The notes: generated by a model from the sequence alone, not told the origin. A stretch of DNA of 64,000 bases from Lentilactobacillus parabuchneri DSM 5707 = NBRC 107865 (GCF_001435315.1 NZ_AZGK01000002.1:138763-202762), one strand, 5' to 3'; shown: positions 43,752-53,278, counted from the stretch's first letter. Numbers and translations: made by a program.

Positions 43752-44456
43752 ATGAAACAGTTAGATAAAAAATTGATTGGCACAACTTTGGGGGTGGCAT
43801 CCCTCCTATTGACCATGACTATCATCGGCACAACACCTACCCACGCAGCCGATACGTTTGCTAAAAATGAAATTAGTGGTCCTAAAGGCTACTTCAAAAG
43901 CGATAAAGCTCAGTTTTCCTTTTATTGGAAGTATCTCAAGACCAACAAAGGGGTTCAGACTATTCTGATTTTCGGCGATTTCAAACAACCACAACTCCAG
44001 ATCGGGATGCCTGTTTTAAACACGATTAGCAAGGATCGAAAGACCTTCACCTCACAGTACAAATTTGTCAGTAACAAAGGGAAATTACTCAACCAAAAAT
44101 TTTACTTTCCAATTATTAAGTTAAGCGATGCCACTTACCAAATTCACTTGGCCTATCACAATGGTGCTCGTGTCCCCAGCGCAACTGGAAAGGCATATGT
44201 CTTTACCAAGACCAGTAAATCTCCCGCAACGACTTATGCAAACAAGTACAGCAAGCCAAGCTTAACCAAGCAGTACACGGCCCAATTGGAAAAATCCGCC
44301 GAAAAACAATACAGACAGCAGCGAGCCAAGGGTAAGAATGTCGCTAACCCTGCTAAAAACAAAACCGTTCAAAAAAAGATTAAAGCCAAGGTTAATTCAG
44401 CCGTTAAGAAAAACGTGAAGCAGTTGATTAAAGGGTTTAATTACGACGTAAAGTAG
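43752..44456 (+). CDS. Secreted hypothetical protein with basic C-terminus
   Basis: A 234-residue protein with a clear signal peptide (residues 1-34, ending THAADT). The mature N-terminal part (about 40-165) is beta-rich and Tyr/Phe-rich and may fold as a small beta-sandwich. The C-terminal part (about 170-234) is highly basic with many Lys/Gln/Ala and could bind the cell wall or anionic polymers. There is no sortase motif. The ATG at 43752 follows AAAGGGAAATT; an earlier in-frame ATG lacks a site. I do not recognise a family. It diverges from the giant gene across the hairpin array. Confidence 0.75.
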   Translation: MKQLDKKLIGTTLGVASLLLTMTIIGTTPTHAADTFAKNEISGPKGYFKSDKAQFSFYWKYLKTNKGVQTILIFGDFKQPQLQIGMPVLNTISKDRKTFTSQYKFVSNKGKLLNQKFYFPIIKLSDATYQIHLAYHNGARVPSATGKAYVFTKTSKSPATTYANKYSKPSLTKQYTAQLEKSAEKQYRQQRAKGKNVANPAKNKTVQKKIKAKVNSAVKKNVKQLIKGFNYDVK

Positions 44457-44469
44457 GATTAATCAAACG

Positions 44470-44514
44470 AAAAATACCAGGCAATGAGTTACCCACTCGT
44501 TGCCTGGTATTGTT
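44470..44514 (+). terminator. Rho-independent terminator
   Basis: AATACCAGGCAA-GAGT / ACTC-TTGCCTGGTATT arms with a short loop and TGTTTT after, following the small secreted protein gene. Confidence 0.8.
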
Positions 44515-44523
44515 TTGACGCGA

Positions 44524-44539
44524 TGTTTCACATGAAACA
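44524..44539. promoter_or_regulatory. parS-like 16-mer, site 1
   Basis: TGTTTCACATGAAACA, one base from the canonical ParB site TGTTTCACGTGAAACA. It lies in noncoding DNA. Exact or near-exact copies occur at 50912, 60399 and 63567. Confidence 0.4.
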
Positions 44540-44602
44540 TTTAAAACGGTCCGTGAAGTTCAGCCATCACACCGAATGAACCGTGCGCCAAAGTCGCACA
44601 CT

Positions 44603-45610
44603 TCACGATGTAAATGCAGCTTGGGGAAACGAATAAATTCGGTTCGCCACCGTCCACCGATGATAACTGGCAATCCCGATCAGCACATCATCTCCCAATA
44701 ATTGAATCCCTTCGCCCTCAGTTTTGCCGGATACCCAGTCCGGATTATCGAGGATTTGATGGGTTGCCGTATTACTGTCCCAATTCATTTTGCTTAACAT
44801 CAGGCCATCATTATCTGCGCTGCTGCCCAGAAAATAGACGTCATCGTTGTCGGCCAACTCAACACCTTGAATTGAGCCAAAATAAGAGAGCCTGTAAACT
44901 CGAGGACTCATAAACCCGCCAACACTGGTATCCTTTATTTCGGCCGAATTACATGTCAAATATGGTTTGGAAGTGCCCGCCACTTTATCTAATGCCATAT
45001 TCAACCGTTCATTATCGTACGCCATAAAGCTGGCTTTCCGCGGCTTGTCGGTATTGACGGTAATAACTAACAGCTTAGATTGATCACTGGACAAAGCGCC
45101 TTCAACCCGTAAGATATTGCCAATTGATTTTCCCGCTTGATTAGCGTATTTAAGGCCAATTAGGCGAGTGGCTTCGGTATAATTCAGCGTCTTCCCCGAC
45201 ACGTATTGGACCCTGGCTAATTGGGTCGGCCAGTAGGTTAAATCTTGAATCTCGAGGTCTTGATTGGTCGCGTTGGTTTGCGCTCCGCGGGTGGCAACCC
45301 AAAAATAAGGCTGCTGGTTCGGCCCATGGGTAAAGTACTGTAATATTTGTGAATGACCAAATCCCACCAAGATCATTGACGGCTCAAGCTGCTTTGCCTT
45401 CCCGGTCGGATGGCCATGACGATCCTTTTTAATTTTTAACCGACTGAACGCGAGATCCCGTAATTCACCGTCAGACTGATTGCGCCGCCGCTGTAGGGCA
45501 TAAATATAATCAGCTCCCACATAGAAGGTCTGAATCGCATGTACTTTATCCTTCAGTATGAGCCGAAACTTTAAGTTGGTTCCAACACCCGAATAATATC
45601 CATTCATCAC
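44603..45610 (-). CDS. Helveticin J-family (class III bacteriocin-like) protein
   Basis: A 335-residue protein with no signal peptide. Its order of blocks matches my memory of helveticin J (about 334 residues): Y-(V/I)-Y-x-L-Q-x-R-K/R near residue 32, WVATRG-like strand, A-G-(N/K)-x then ALSSDQSKLLVITV, GSIQGVELADNDDVYFLGSS, and a terminal block EGIQLLGDDVLIGIASYH. The family is predicted to fold as a beta-propeller; helveticin J kills related lactobacilli, and homologues are widespread. No immunity or export gene is adjacent. The role (bacteriocin versus surface or intracellular function) is not settled. Start as given; a second Met follows immediately. Confidence 0.75.
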   Translation of the reverse strand: MMNGYYSGVGTNLKFRLILKDKVHAIQTFYVGADYIYALQRRRNQSDGELRDLAFSRLKIKKDRHGHPTGKAKQLEPSMILVGFGHSQILQYFTHGPNQQPYFWVATRGAQTNATNQDLEIQDLTYWPTQLARVQYVSGKTLNYTEATRLIGLKYANQAGKSIGNILRVEGALSSDQSKLLVITVNTDKPRKASFMAYDNERLNMALDKVAGTSKPYLTCNSAEIKDTSVGGFMSPRVYRLSYFGSIQGVELADNDDVYFLGSSADNDGLMLSKMNWDSNTATHQILDNPDWVSGKTEGEGIQLLGDDVLIGIASYHRWTVANRIYSFPQAAFTS

Positions 45611-45681
45611 TAATCATCCTTACTTAATAACACATTATATCATTTTGGATTACTTATCAGACCCAACCATTAACTAACAAG

Positions 45682-45726
45682 CGCCAGTTAAAGCCGACTC
45701 GATCGGTCCTTAACTGGCGCTTATTT
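45682..45726 (-). terminator. Terminator after MFS gene
   Basis: AAGCGCCAGTTAA / TTAACTGGCGCTT arms with an 18-base loop downstream of the minus-strand MFS gene. Confidence 0.7.
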
Positions 45727-45761
45727 GCGACACATTAAATTTGGTCTGTTGAATCTCGTAA

Positions 45762-46952
45762 TTATGATTGTTCTTCAGTGGCGTCTGGTTCCTTCAACAA
45801 CAGCGTTAAGGCCCCAATAACCGCCAGAACGATGCTAACGGCAACTAAAATCGGTGCTGGTTGGTCGTTGCCAATCAGTCGGCTGAGTCCCAACAATGCG
45901 TATGGTGTCAGAAACACCCCAATATTAATCCCGACAATGAGAACTGAAGATGCCAATGTTTCATTTCCCTTACCGGCAATTTCGGCAGATTCCGCAAATA
46001 AATACGGACCAACGAGCGACGTACTTAATCCAGCCACCGCGGTCAGCGTGTACGTCAAAATCAACGAGTTGGAATGCGCCAGCGCGAATAATCCCAGCGC
46101 TGCCACTAAGAGTCCGACTGGCAAAATTAACCGGTGAATTAATTTGAACAAACGGCCATACAAGGTGCCGCCAATCATGTTGGCCACTCCCAAGATGGCA
46201 AGTGCAATGCTTCCGTCCGCAATTTTACCGTACCCGGCGTTCAGGATTAGCCCCGAGATCTTAACAATCACGGTCTGCATAATCATCATGCTAAACAGCA
46301 CAAGTAGGGCATAAATCATCAACCGCCCCTTTAGCAGGCTGCCTAGGCTGGTAGGCTGTTGCGGCGCCGCTTGGGGATCTTCTTGGATCGTTTGTTTTTC
46401 ATCATTTGGCGCACCCCACCAAAATAAAAGCAGGATTGGAATTGCAATCAAATAATACAAGTAAACTTGCCGCCAACCAAATCCGATTAAAAATGACGAG
46501 ATCAAAAACATCAAGATATTTCCCAATGAGTTCACAGAACCTTGGTAGCCCATCATTGTCTGTCGCTTTGCGCCCGTATAATAGGCACTAATCAAACTGT
46601 ATGCCATGGCATTAAACAAGCCAACTCCGGCCCCTAATAAGAATCGCGATCCAAGAATGACCCAAAACGAAGTGGCAGCAATCGGAATGAGGCCGGCAAT
46701 CAGTACAATCAAGACACCGATTAAAACGGTCAGCTTATTGCCGATCTTTTTGGCAATCCAGTTGCTTAAAACAACAAAAATCAAAATACTCAAACTGGGA
46801 ACGGTTGTCAGGCTTTCAATTTGGCTTAACGGAACCGATGGAAATTGACGTGCCATTAATGGAATTGTGCCAGCGACCGCATTGGCACTGGTTAACAGAA
46901 TTGAAATCGACAACAGAGCAGCCGCAAGCCGCCCCTTAGGTTGCTGTGTCAT
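45762..46952 (-). CDS. MFS transporter paired with a GH3 beta-glucosidase
   Basis: A 396-residue, 12-segment major facilitator. It shows SNWIAKKIGNKLTVLIGV as motif A after segment 2 and GSRFLLGAGVGLFNAMAYSLISAYY in segment 4. It lies 23 bp downstream of the GH3 gene on the same strand, so the two are probably co-transcribed. It may import a glucoside for the hydrolase or export an aglycone. The substrate is inferred only from context. Confidence 0.85.
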   Translation of the reverse strand: MTQQPKGRLAAALLSISILLTSANAVAGTIPLMARQFPSVPLSQIESLTTVPSLSILIFVVLSNWIAKKIGNKLTVLIGVLIVLIAGLIPIAATSFWVILGSRFLLGAGVGLFNAMAYSLISAYYTGAKRQTMMGYQGSVNSLGNILMFLISSFLIGFGWRQVYLYYLIAIPILLLFWWGAPNDEKQTIQEDPQAAPQQPTSLGSLLKGRLMIYALLVLFSMMIMQTVIVKISGLILNAGYGKIADGSIALAILGVANMIGGTLYGRLFKLIHRLILPVGLLVAALGLFALAHSNSLILTYTLTAVAGLSTSLVGPYLFAESAEIAGKGNETLASSVLIVGINIGVFLTPYALLGLSRLIGNDQPAPILVAVSIVLAVIGALTLLLKEPDATEEQS

Positions 46953-46975
46953 AATATTTCCCCCTCACAGACCCT

Positions 46976-49360
46976 TTAACGGCCAAAAGCAGCTTTCACG
47001 TAGTGGCGATTGGCAACCGCAACCAACTTATCAACTAATGCTAAGGATAATTTGCCGGCGGACTGCTGAGCCAATCGGATAAGCGGTGTATCCATGACGA
47101 TGGTTTCCATAAATTTCGCTTCGGGACTGTTTGGATCCGGGATATCTTTGGTCATATTCTTTTTAACAATATTGGCAATTTTTCGAACAATTATCGAATG
47201 AGCGCCTAGTTCCCGTGGTGTATTCAACCGGGTATACTGTCCCGGCTGAGTGGTAACGAAGGGTTGAACCGTCAATCCGCTCATCTTGGAAAAGTCCGCC
47301 AAATTGGGTTTCCCGGTTGGCTTTACGTACCACGATGGCAAATTCTTATCACTGGGTACCGACTGACCGTTCGCCTTAACGGATAGTGGGGGTAAGGTTT
47401 GAGCTGAACTCGTTCCCACAATCACAAACTTTTCGGCTGCCGGCAACTGCCAACTTTGGCTCGCGTCGTTCCATTCACTGAAAGCATGGTCAGATAAGCT
47501 AATTGTGACCCGTTTACGCTCTCCTGCTTTCAAAAAAACCTTCTGAAATCCTTTCAATTCTTTCAAGGGTTTCAACGCCCGCTTTGGCGAATTCCCAACG
47601 TAGACTTGAACAACTTCGGCGCCATCCCGATCACCAGTGTTGGCCACCGTAACGGTCACCTCAATCGATTGACCCGTTTGAATTTCAGTCCCACTCAAAC
47701 TTGGATCACTCAACTGAAAGGTGGTGTAGCTTTGCCCATACCCAAACGGAAATGCGACAGGTTGATCAGCCTTTTCATAGTATCGATAACCAACGTAAAC
47801 ACTTTCGGCGTATCCAACTGAACGTGGATTGCGATCATAAATGTCGGCGGATGCAACGTCTTGATAACTAATCGGGTAGCTTTCTGCCAGCTTACCGGAC
47901 GGATTAACCGCACCAGCCAAAATCCGAGCAGCTGCATCCCCCACGAACTGACCGCCCAAATATAGATTAATCAGTCCTTTGACTTTTGAGAGCCACGGCA
48001 GTTCAGTTGGGGCTCCTGCCACCAATAAAACAATCAAGTTGGGGTTGACTGCCGCGAGACGCTCAATCAATGCATTCTGATTGGCAGGCAAATTCATATT
48101 CTGCCGGTCAAAGCCTTCTGATTCATCACTTTCAGGCAAGCCGGCTACAAATACAACCGTTTTTGCATTCTTAGCCGCGGCAATTGCAGCTTCAGTTAAC
48201 GCACCGGTATTCGAATTTGAAAATCCGTAGCCCTGTTGGTAATCATAGGCAATTTTGGCCTTGTCCAACCCTTGTAAAATTGACGTATGACTCGGCGGAT
48301 TAATGTGGGAAGATCCAGCCCCTTGGTATCTGGTGTCGACAGCCATTTGACCCACCACTAAAATTTTTTCGGAAGTTGAAATAGGTAGAATTTGGTCGTC
48401 GTTTTTGAGTAGAACCGCAGCATTTTCCTCAATCCTCTGGGCGAGTTCGCCATTATCCTTCAGTAGAGTTGTTCGATCTCCCTTGAACGCTGGTCGCTTC
48501 GTTTCAGCGATCCGAATCACATTTCCGGCTGCCCGGTTGACCGCAGAGCGCTTCAAATGACCATCTTTTAACGCCTTTACTGCCTCCGGGTCAAACATCC
48601 CGCGGCTTGTTGGCATCTCTAAGTCGGTTCCGGCATTGATACTTGCCACCTTATTGTTTAGCGCACCCCAGTCGGTAATGACTGCACCTTTAAAGCCCCA
48701 TTGATTGCGCAGCATTTCCGTTAACAAATAGTCATTGTCACTACTATAAGTGCCGTTAATTTTATTGTAGGAACACATTATTCCTTCAGGCTGGGCAGTT
48801 TGAACCGCGATTCGAAATGCTTCCAAATACATCTCATGAAGTGCCGTCGGGTCAATTAAGGAATCAGACAAGAGGCGATCGTTTTCCTGGTTATTTCCAG
48901 CAAAATGTTTCAAGCAGGCTGCTGCTCCTTTTGACTGCAGGCTTTTAATCCAAGCCGCGCCAATCATACCGGCCAAATAGGGATCTTCACTGAAATATTC
49001 AAAATTTCGACCACACAGCGGATTTCGCTTAATGTTAATACCTGGACCTAAAACCATGTCGACGTTCAGACTGCGGGCTTCCAACCCAATTGCCTGACCC
49101 ATTTCCGATACCAAATCAGGGTCCCAGGTGCAGGCGACCGCACTTGCAGTGGGAAAACACGTACTGATAGCGCTTTCATTTATGCCTAAAGCATCTCCTT
49201 CGCTAGCTTGATACCGTAGTCCATTAGGCCCATCACTCATTCGAAAACTGGGAATTTGTTTTTCTGGGATTGCCACCGATTTCCAAAAGTCGGCCCCCGA
49301 CGTTAATGAAATTAACTCTTCAGGCGTCAGTTCCGTTAACTTGTCCTGTATCGTTTGCAT
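46976..49360 (-). CDS. Glycoside hydrolase family 3 beta-glucosidase
   Basis: A 794-residue intracellular GH3 enzyme without a signal peptide. Domain 1 is an (alpha/beta)8 barrel (about residues 1-300) with KHFAGNNQENDR and the nucleophile motif VITDWGALNN (Asp near 227). Domain 2 (about 310-530) contains the probable acid/base region ESDESEGFDRQN. A fibronectin III-like domain follows (about 560-650: VTVANTGDRDGAEVVQVYVG). The last 140 residues are an extra tail with no clear motif. The specificity is probably beta-glucosides, as for most GH3 enzymes of lactobacilli, but xyloside or other activity is possible. It is first in a unit with the MFS gene. Confidence 0.92.
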   Translation of the reverse strand: MQTIQDKLTELTPEELISLTSGADFWKSVAIPEKQIPSFRMSDGPNGLRYQASEGDALGINESAISTCFPTASAVACTWDPDLVSEMGQAIGLEARSLNVDMVLGPGINIKRNPLCGRNFEYFSEDPYLAGMIGAAWIKSLQSKGAAACLKHFAGNNQENDRLLSDSLIDPTALHEMYLEAFRIAVQTAQPEGIMCSYNKINGTYSSDNDYLLTEMLRNQWGFKGAVITDWGALNNKVASINAGTDLEMPTSRGMFDPEAVKALKDGHLKRSAVNRAAGNVIRIAETKRPAFKGDRTTLLKDNGELAQRIEENAAVLLKNDDQILPISTSEKILVVGQMAVDTRYQGAGSSHINPPSHTSILQGLDKAKIAYDYQQGYGFSNSNTGALTEAAIAAAKNAKTVVFVAGLPESDESEGFDRQNMNLPANQNALIERLAAVNPNLIVLLVAGAPTELPWLSKVKGLINLYLGGQFVGDAAARILAGAVNPSGKLAESYPISYQDVASADIYDRNPRSVGYAESVYVGYRYYEKADQPVAFPFGYGQSYTTFQLSDPSLSGTEIQTGQSIEVTVTVANTGDRDGAEVVQVYVGNSPKRALKPLKELKGFQKVFLKAGERKRVTISLSDHAFSEWNDASQSWQLPAAEKFVIVGTSSAQTLPPLSVKANGQSVPSDKNLPSWYVKPTGKPNLADFSKMSGLTVQPFVTTQPGQYTRLNTPRELGAHSIIVRKIANIVKKNMTKDIPDPNSPEAKFMETIVMDTPLIRLAQQSAGKLSLALVDKLVAVANRHYVKAAFGR

Positions 49361-49447
49361 AAAAATCCTCCTTCCAACAATTAACCGGATGATGATCCCT
49401 CATCTGAAATTAGCTTTATCTTACCATCAACTCCCCCCTAATTGACG

Positions 49448-49489
49448 AAAAAACGCCCAGCCAATTAGCTGACTGGGCGTTTTTCATAT
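49448..49489 (-). terminator. Terminator of the PTS gene
   Basis: AAAAACGCCCAG-C...G-CTGGGCGTTTTT arms, with the T-run on the minus strand side downstream of the EIIC gene. Confidence 0.8.
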
Positions 49490-49501
49490 TAATTAATTTT
49501 G

Positions 49502-50701
49502 TTAGTTAACCGCAACAGCGTCTTGGGAAACTTTTTCATCCTGACGCAGCATTTCAGAAACTTCCTGACGGCGGCCATAAAGGTAAGTGATGGTAAAGCT
49601 GACCACAAAAGCAATCACACAGCTGATTAAAAATGCCGGGATCGCATGCGTTGCAATGCTGATAAAACCAAGCACGCTGTTGGAGCCTAGCGAAACTGCC
49701 AAAACGTGGGTCATCCCCAGATATACCGAAGCAGTCGCCGAGCCAATCATCGAAGCAAAAAATGGAAATTTAAGTTTCAAGTTAATCCCAAACATCGCCG
49801 GTTCGGTCACTCCAAGTAAGGCTGACATGCTGGCAGATGAAGCCAGGCCACGTTGCTGCTTATCACTAGTTAGGAATAAGACAGCCAGGGAAGCCGCCCC
49901 TTGCGCAATATTTGATACCGACGCAATCGGAAAAATAAAACTACCGCCAGTTTGTTTGACGTTGGCAATCAATTGCGTCTCAATTGCCGGAAAGCTTTGG
50001 TGTAAGCCGGTAATAACCAGTGGCGCATAGAACAATCCAAGCACACCGGTTCCAAATGCCCCGGAAGTTTGGTACAGCCACAGCAACCCGTTGGTTAAGC
50101 CGTCGCTAACATCGCGCATCACAGGGCCAACAATCATAAACGTTAAAATGGCAGTTAATAAAATCGTCATTAATGGGGCAAATGTATAATCAAGTGCTTC
50201 AGGCAGCCTTTTGTGGCACTGCTTTTCAATCACTGACAGCAGCCAAGCAACCGCAAGCATCGGAATGACCGATCCTTGGTACCCGGCCTGCGCCACCGGT
50301 AGCCCCAAGATATGCCAATAACCAAGTGAGTGGCTGGCCACAGCCGTGCTAACATCGTATCCACTGACCAGAGCCGGCGAAACCATCATCATCCCCATGG
50401 CAGCTCCCAGATATGGATTCCCACCGAAACGCTTGGTTGCTGAAAATCCAATCAGCACTGGTAAAAATGTAAAGGGTGCGTTTGCCAAGACGTTAATAAA
50501 TGCCGCGAACCCCTTGAATTGAGGATACGCCGCGACCAAAGACGCACTCATGAATAAATGTGGGGCAGTTAAAACATTGTGTAGGGCCATCAATAGCCCT
50601 GCCGCAACAATTGCCGGAATAATTGGAACAAAGATGTCGGCCAATAAATTAATGAAACCAACCAATCCCTTTTGGGTCTTTTTTAAAGCTGTTAAAAACA
50701 A
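49502..50701 (-). CDS. Orphan PTS EIIC (sucrose/beta-glucoside type)
   Basis: A 399-residue membrane protein of the PTS glucose/glucoside EIIC superfamily. It begins directly with the membrane domain (FINLLADIFVPIIPAIVAAGLLMAL), continues with FTFLPVLIGFSATKRFGGNPYLGAAMG, and contains the glucoside-type FYAPLVITGLHQSFPAIE, with GVTEPAMFGINLKLKFPF near residue 300. The family usually carries a IIB domain before and often IIA after; both are missing here and neither is found nearby. The start is probably the TTG at 50701, eight bases after AGGAGG; a longer frame would begin upstream of that site. It may need IIA/IIB from elsewhere, or be a PTS-independent facilitator. Confidence 0.85.
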   Translation of the reverse strand: MFLTALKKTQKGLVGFINLLADIFVPIIPAIVAAGLLMALHNVLTAPHLFMSASLVAAYPQFKGFAAFINVLANAPFTFLPVLIGFSATKRFGGNPYLGAAMGMMMVSPALVSGYDVSTAVASHSLGYWHILGLPVAQAGYQGSVIPMLAVAWLLSVIEKQCHKRLPEALDYTFAPLMTILLTAILTFMIVGPVMRDVSDGLTNGLLWLYQTSGAFGTGVLGLFYAPLVITGLHQSFPAIETQLIANVKQTGGSFIFPIASVSNIAQGAASLAVLFLTSDKQQRGLASSASMSALLGVTEPAMFGINLKLKFPFFASMIGSATASVYLGMTHVLAVSLGSNSVLGFISIATHAIPAFLISCVIAFVVSFTITYLYGRRQEVSEMLRQDEKVSQDAVAVN

Positions 50702-50796
50702 AAGCGTATCCTCCTCAAAATAGTCACTTCGAACCATTCTACGGATTTTCAGGAAGGATGCAAGTATAAATGGTCATTTTCCATGAGCAAACGTTT

Positions 50797-50815
50797 GTGA
50801 TGAGCGCTTTCATGG
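50797..50815. promoter_or_regulatory. Weak cre-like site
   Basis: The minus strand reads TGAAAGCGCTCATCA: the first half matches the catabolite-responsive element consensus TGNAARCGNWWNCA, the second half is poor. It lies between the divergent EIIC and MFS genes, where CcpA control would be sensible. Confidence 0.3.
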
Positions 50816-50911
50816 CCACTTTCATGGTCTTTATCCAGTTTTCATTTATTTTTATTTTTTATCCGAAGTTTGTCCATTTCTGTCGGGCTGATATGATATG
50901 ATTTGAGAGGA

Positions 50912-50927
50912 AGTTTCACATGAAACA
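50912..50927. promoter_or_regulatory. parS-like 16-mer, site 2
   Basis: AGTTTCACATGAAACA, overlapping the ATG of the MFS gene at 50920; 14 of 16 bases match the canonical ParB site. Confidence 0.25.
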
Positions 50928-52134
50928 ATTTGTCTTCTGGAGGGACGTTAAAGTGACCAAGTTTAAAATTCAATCACTCGTGTTTGTTCTTGTTGCATTT
51001 ATGTTAGGGTGTAACGAATTTATCGTTGTCGGAATTTTACCCGACCTATCAAAGCAATTTCAGACACCCATTTCAACCATGGGGTATCTGGTGACCATCT
51101 TTGCCATGGTTTACGCCATCAGTACAACGTTTGTGACCGTTTTAACCAGCCGATACAGTCGTTACAAAACGCTGCTGATACTGATGATTGTCTTTTTAAT
51201 TGGCAATACCCTAAGTGCCATGTCGATTGGTTACTTAACAATGATGGTCTCACGGATTATCACCGCAACGACTGCAGGTTCGATCATTTCACTTATTATG
51301 ACGTTTGCCAGTACCATTGCCCCTCGTGATAAACGTGCATCACTAGTGTCTTGGATCTTTGCCGGCTTTAGTATTGCGTCCGTCTTTGGCGTCCCAATTG
51401 GCGTCGCTGTCAGTACAAGCTACGGTTGGCGGTATACATTTTGGGGCATTTCGGTTATTACAGTTTTGACTTTTATCCTCTTGGCAAAGATACTGCCAAA
51501 GCAGGTCAGACAAACCAAAAGTACCATTAAAAACCAATTGAAGATTCTCTTGGATCCGCGAATCTATCACGGCGTCTTTTTGGTACTATTCACCGCTGCG
51601 ACCATGTACGGCTATTACACGTATATCCGCCCGCTGCTAACCACATCGATGGGCTTCAGTACTCAAAGCCTGAACTGGCTGTTATTTATAATCGGGATTA
51701 TGAGCATTATTAGTAACCGTTTGTCAGGCGTGATGGCCGAAAAGCCCGATAGTCTTCAAAAAGCACCCCTCTTTTACGTCGCCGATATTGCGTTACTCGC
51801 CGTCTTTCCGTTTGCGCTCCATAGCAAAATTGCCGGCCTCTTAATCATGCTGATCTTGACGTTAATTGTCACCATCATCAATTCACCCATCCAAATTCAT
51901 TTCCTCAACCTTGCCGAGACCGAATACCCCCAATCATTGGTGTTTGCCTCATCTTTAAGTTCAATCTTCTTCAATTTCGGAATCTCACTGGGCTCTGCGA
52001 CCGCGTCGAGTCTGGTAAGCGTTGTTGGGTTGGACAGGATTAGTATTGGCTCAGTGGTCTACGCCATCATCTCCTTGGGATTCTTATTCTTACTCAACCA
52101 TGCCGTTCGCAAACGGGCACAACGAGTTCAATAA
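50920..52134 (+). CDS. DHA1-type MFS transporter
   Basis: A 404-residue, 12-segment major facilitator of the AraJ/YdhP-like DHA1 group, recognised by GCNEFIVVGILPDLSKQF in the first segment and ISRIITATTAGSIISLIM-type segment 4. Such carriers export sugars, nucleosides or drugs. Two starts are possible: the ATG at 50920 after GAGGAA, or a GTG at 50953 after AGGGAC. The second would make the protein begin VTKFKIQSL, closer to family length, so the 11 extra residues may be untranslated. It is followed after about 100 bases by an oxidoreductase gene on the same strand. Confidence 0.85.
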   Translation: MKQFVFWRDVKVTKFKIQSLVFVLVAFMLGCNEFIVVGILPDLSKQFQTPISTMGYLVTIFAMVYAISTTFVTVLTSRYSRYKTLLILMIVFLIGNTLSAMSIGYLTMMVSRIITATTAGSIISLIMTFASTIAPRDKRASLVSWIFAGFSIASVFGVPIGVAVSTSYGWRYTFWGISVITVLTFILLAKILPKQVRQTKSTIKNQLKILLDPRIYHGVFLVLFTAATMYGYYTYIRPLLTTSMGFSTQSLNWLLFIIGIMSIISNRLSGVMAEKPDSLQKAPLFYVADIALLAVFPFALHSKIAGLLIMLILTLIVTIINSPIQIHFLNLAETEYPQSLVFASSLSSIFFNFGISLGSATASSLVSVVGLDRISIGSVVYAIISLGFLFLLNHAVRKRAQRVQ

Positions 52135-52143
52135 GCGCTTTCA
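52130..52143. promoter_or_regulatory. cre-like site before oxidoreductase gene
   Basis: The minus strand reads TGAAAGCGCTTATT, 12 of 14 positions matching TGNAARCGNWWNCA. It lies about 100 bases upstream of the oxidoreductase gene at 52242, so CcpA may control that gene. Confidence 0.4.
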
Positions 52144-52241
52144 ATGCTGTCAACACTGAAATTTAAACATCAAATTAATTGCTTTCACATGCATATGAAT
52201 TAAACTGAGTTTATAGATATGACTAAAAAGGAGCGATTCTG

Positions 52242-53156
52242 ATGAAAGCATTCGGTTACGAACAAAACGGCGGCCCAGAGGTATTTCAAGAGTATGAATT
52301 ACCAACCCCAGAAATTAAGTCCAACCAGATTCTGATCAAAACAGAAGCATTCAACTTAAATAATTTTGAAGCAATGCAGCGGGCTGGAAAGATGAAACCA
52401 ACGGATCACCGGATTATTCCCGGAAGAGATGTTGCCGGCTTTGTGGAACGCGTCGGAGAAGACGTAACCGACTTTGATATTGGTGACCGGGTGGTGGCAC
52501 ATGGCCATCATTCGTACGCCGAGTATTCAGTCGGTGAGGACTCAAATACCGTGTTAATTCCAAGCGGTGTTCCCTACATTGCAGCAGCTGCAATCGTGAC
52601 CCCCGGATTGGCGGCCTACAAGGGAATTCATTTATTTGGAAAGGTCCAACCCGGACAAACGGTGGTTGTTAAAGGTGCCTCCGGTGGTGTGGGATCACTG
52701 GCGGCTCAAATTGCCTTGGATATCGGTGCCAAAGTCATTGGTGTGGGTTCCAGTAAAAATGAAGAATATGTTAAGTCCCTTGGCATTGATCAATACGTCG
52801 CTTACGACAGGGAGGACCCATCCGAAACGCTGGCAGATACTGCCGACGTTGTCATTGATGCGGCGTTAAACGGTAACGGCTATGAAAGTGACGTTAAAAT
52901 CGTTAAAGATGGCGGTATTATTGCAAGTGTCGCCGACGGGGATGCCCCAACGGATAAGGATGTTCATTTCAACCACATTCACCCGACCCAAGAAATTTCG
53001 GACGATGATGCCCTAACTGCCATGCTTGAACTGATGACAGCAGGTAAACTTAAGATTCGAATCGGCTACAAGCTTCCATTCACATTGGATAGTGTGATTA
53101 AAGGACATCAACTCCTGGATTCAAAACATGCCGGCAGAATTGTGATTGCTAAATAA
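52242..53156 (+). CDS. NADP-dependent quinone oxidoreductase-like MDR protein (paralogue)
   Basis: A 304-residue zinc-free medium-chain reductase with IIPGRDVAGFVERVG, the Rossmann motif GASGGVGSLAAQIA and the terminal YKLPFTLDSVIKGHQLL. It is a paralogue of the protein at 3877-4794 and almost the same length. The start ATG follows AAGGAGCGATTCTG. A cre-like box lies about 100 bases upstream. Reduction of quinones, enones or aldehydes with NADPH is the family expectation; the substrate is unknown. Confidence 0.87.
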   Translation: MKAFGYEQNGGPEVFQEYELPTPEIKSNQILIKTEAFNLNNFEAMQRAGKMKPTDHRIIPGRDVAGFVERVGEDVTDFDIGDRVVAHGHHSYAEYSVGEDSNTVLIPSGVPYIAAAAIVTPGLAAYKGIHLFGKVQPGQTVVVKGASGGVGSLAAQIALDIGAKVIGVGSSKNEEYVKSLGIDQYVAYDREDPSETLADTADVVIDAALNGNGYESDVKIVKDGGIIASVADGDAPTDKDVHFNHIHPTQEISDDDALTAMLELMTAGKLKIRIGYKLPFTLDSVIKGHQLLDSKHAGRIVIAK

Positions 53157-53223
53157 TCAATTTTAGTTACAATGGTCGAATTGTCGGTACCATGTAACAT
53201 CCCACAATTTAATCAAAAAATAG

Positions 53224-53272
53224 AAGCCGGAAACTCGCAGTTAAATGCGAATTTCCGGCCTCTTTTTGAGTC
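53224..53272. terminator. Bidirectional terminator between oxidoreductase and phoU
   Basis: GCCGGAAA-TCGCA / TGCGA-TTTCCGGC arms with a six-base loop, T-run to the right and A-run to the left. Confidence 0.85.
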
Positions 53273-53278
53273 ACACGC

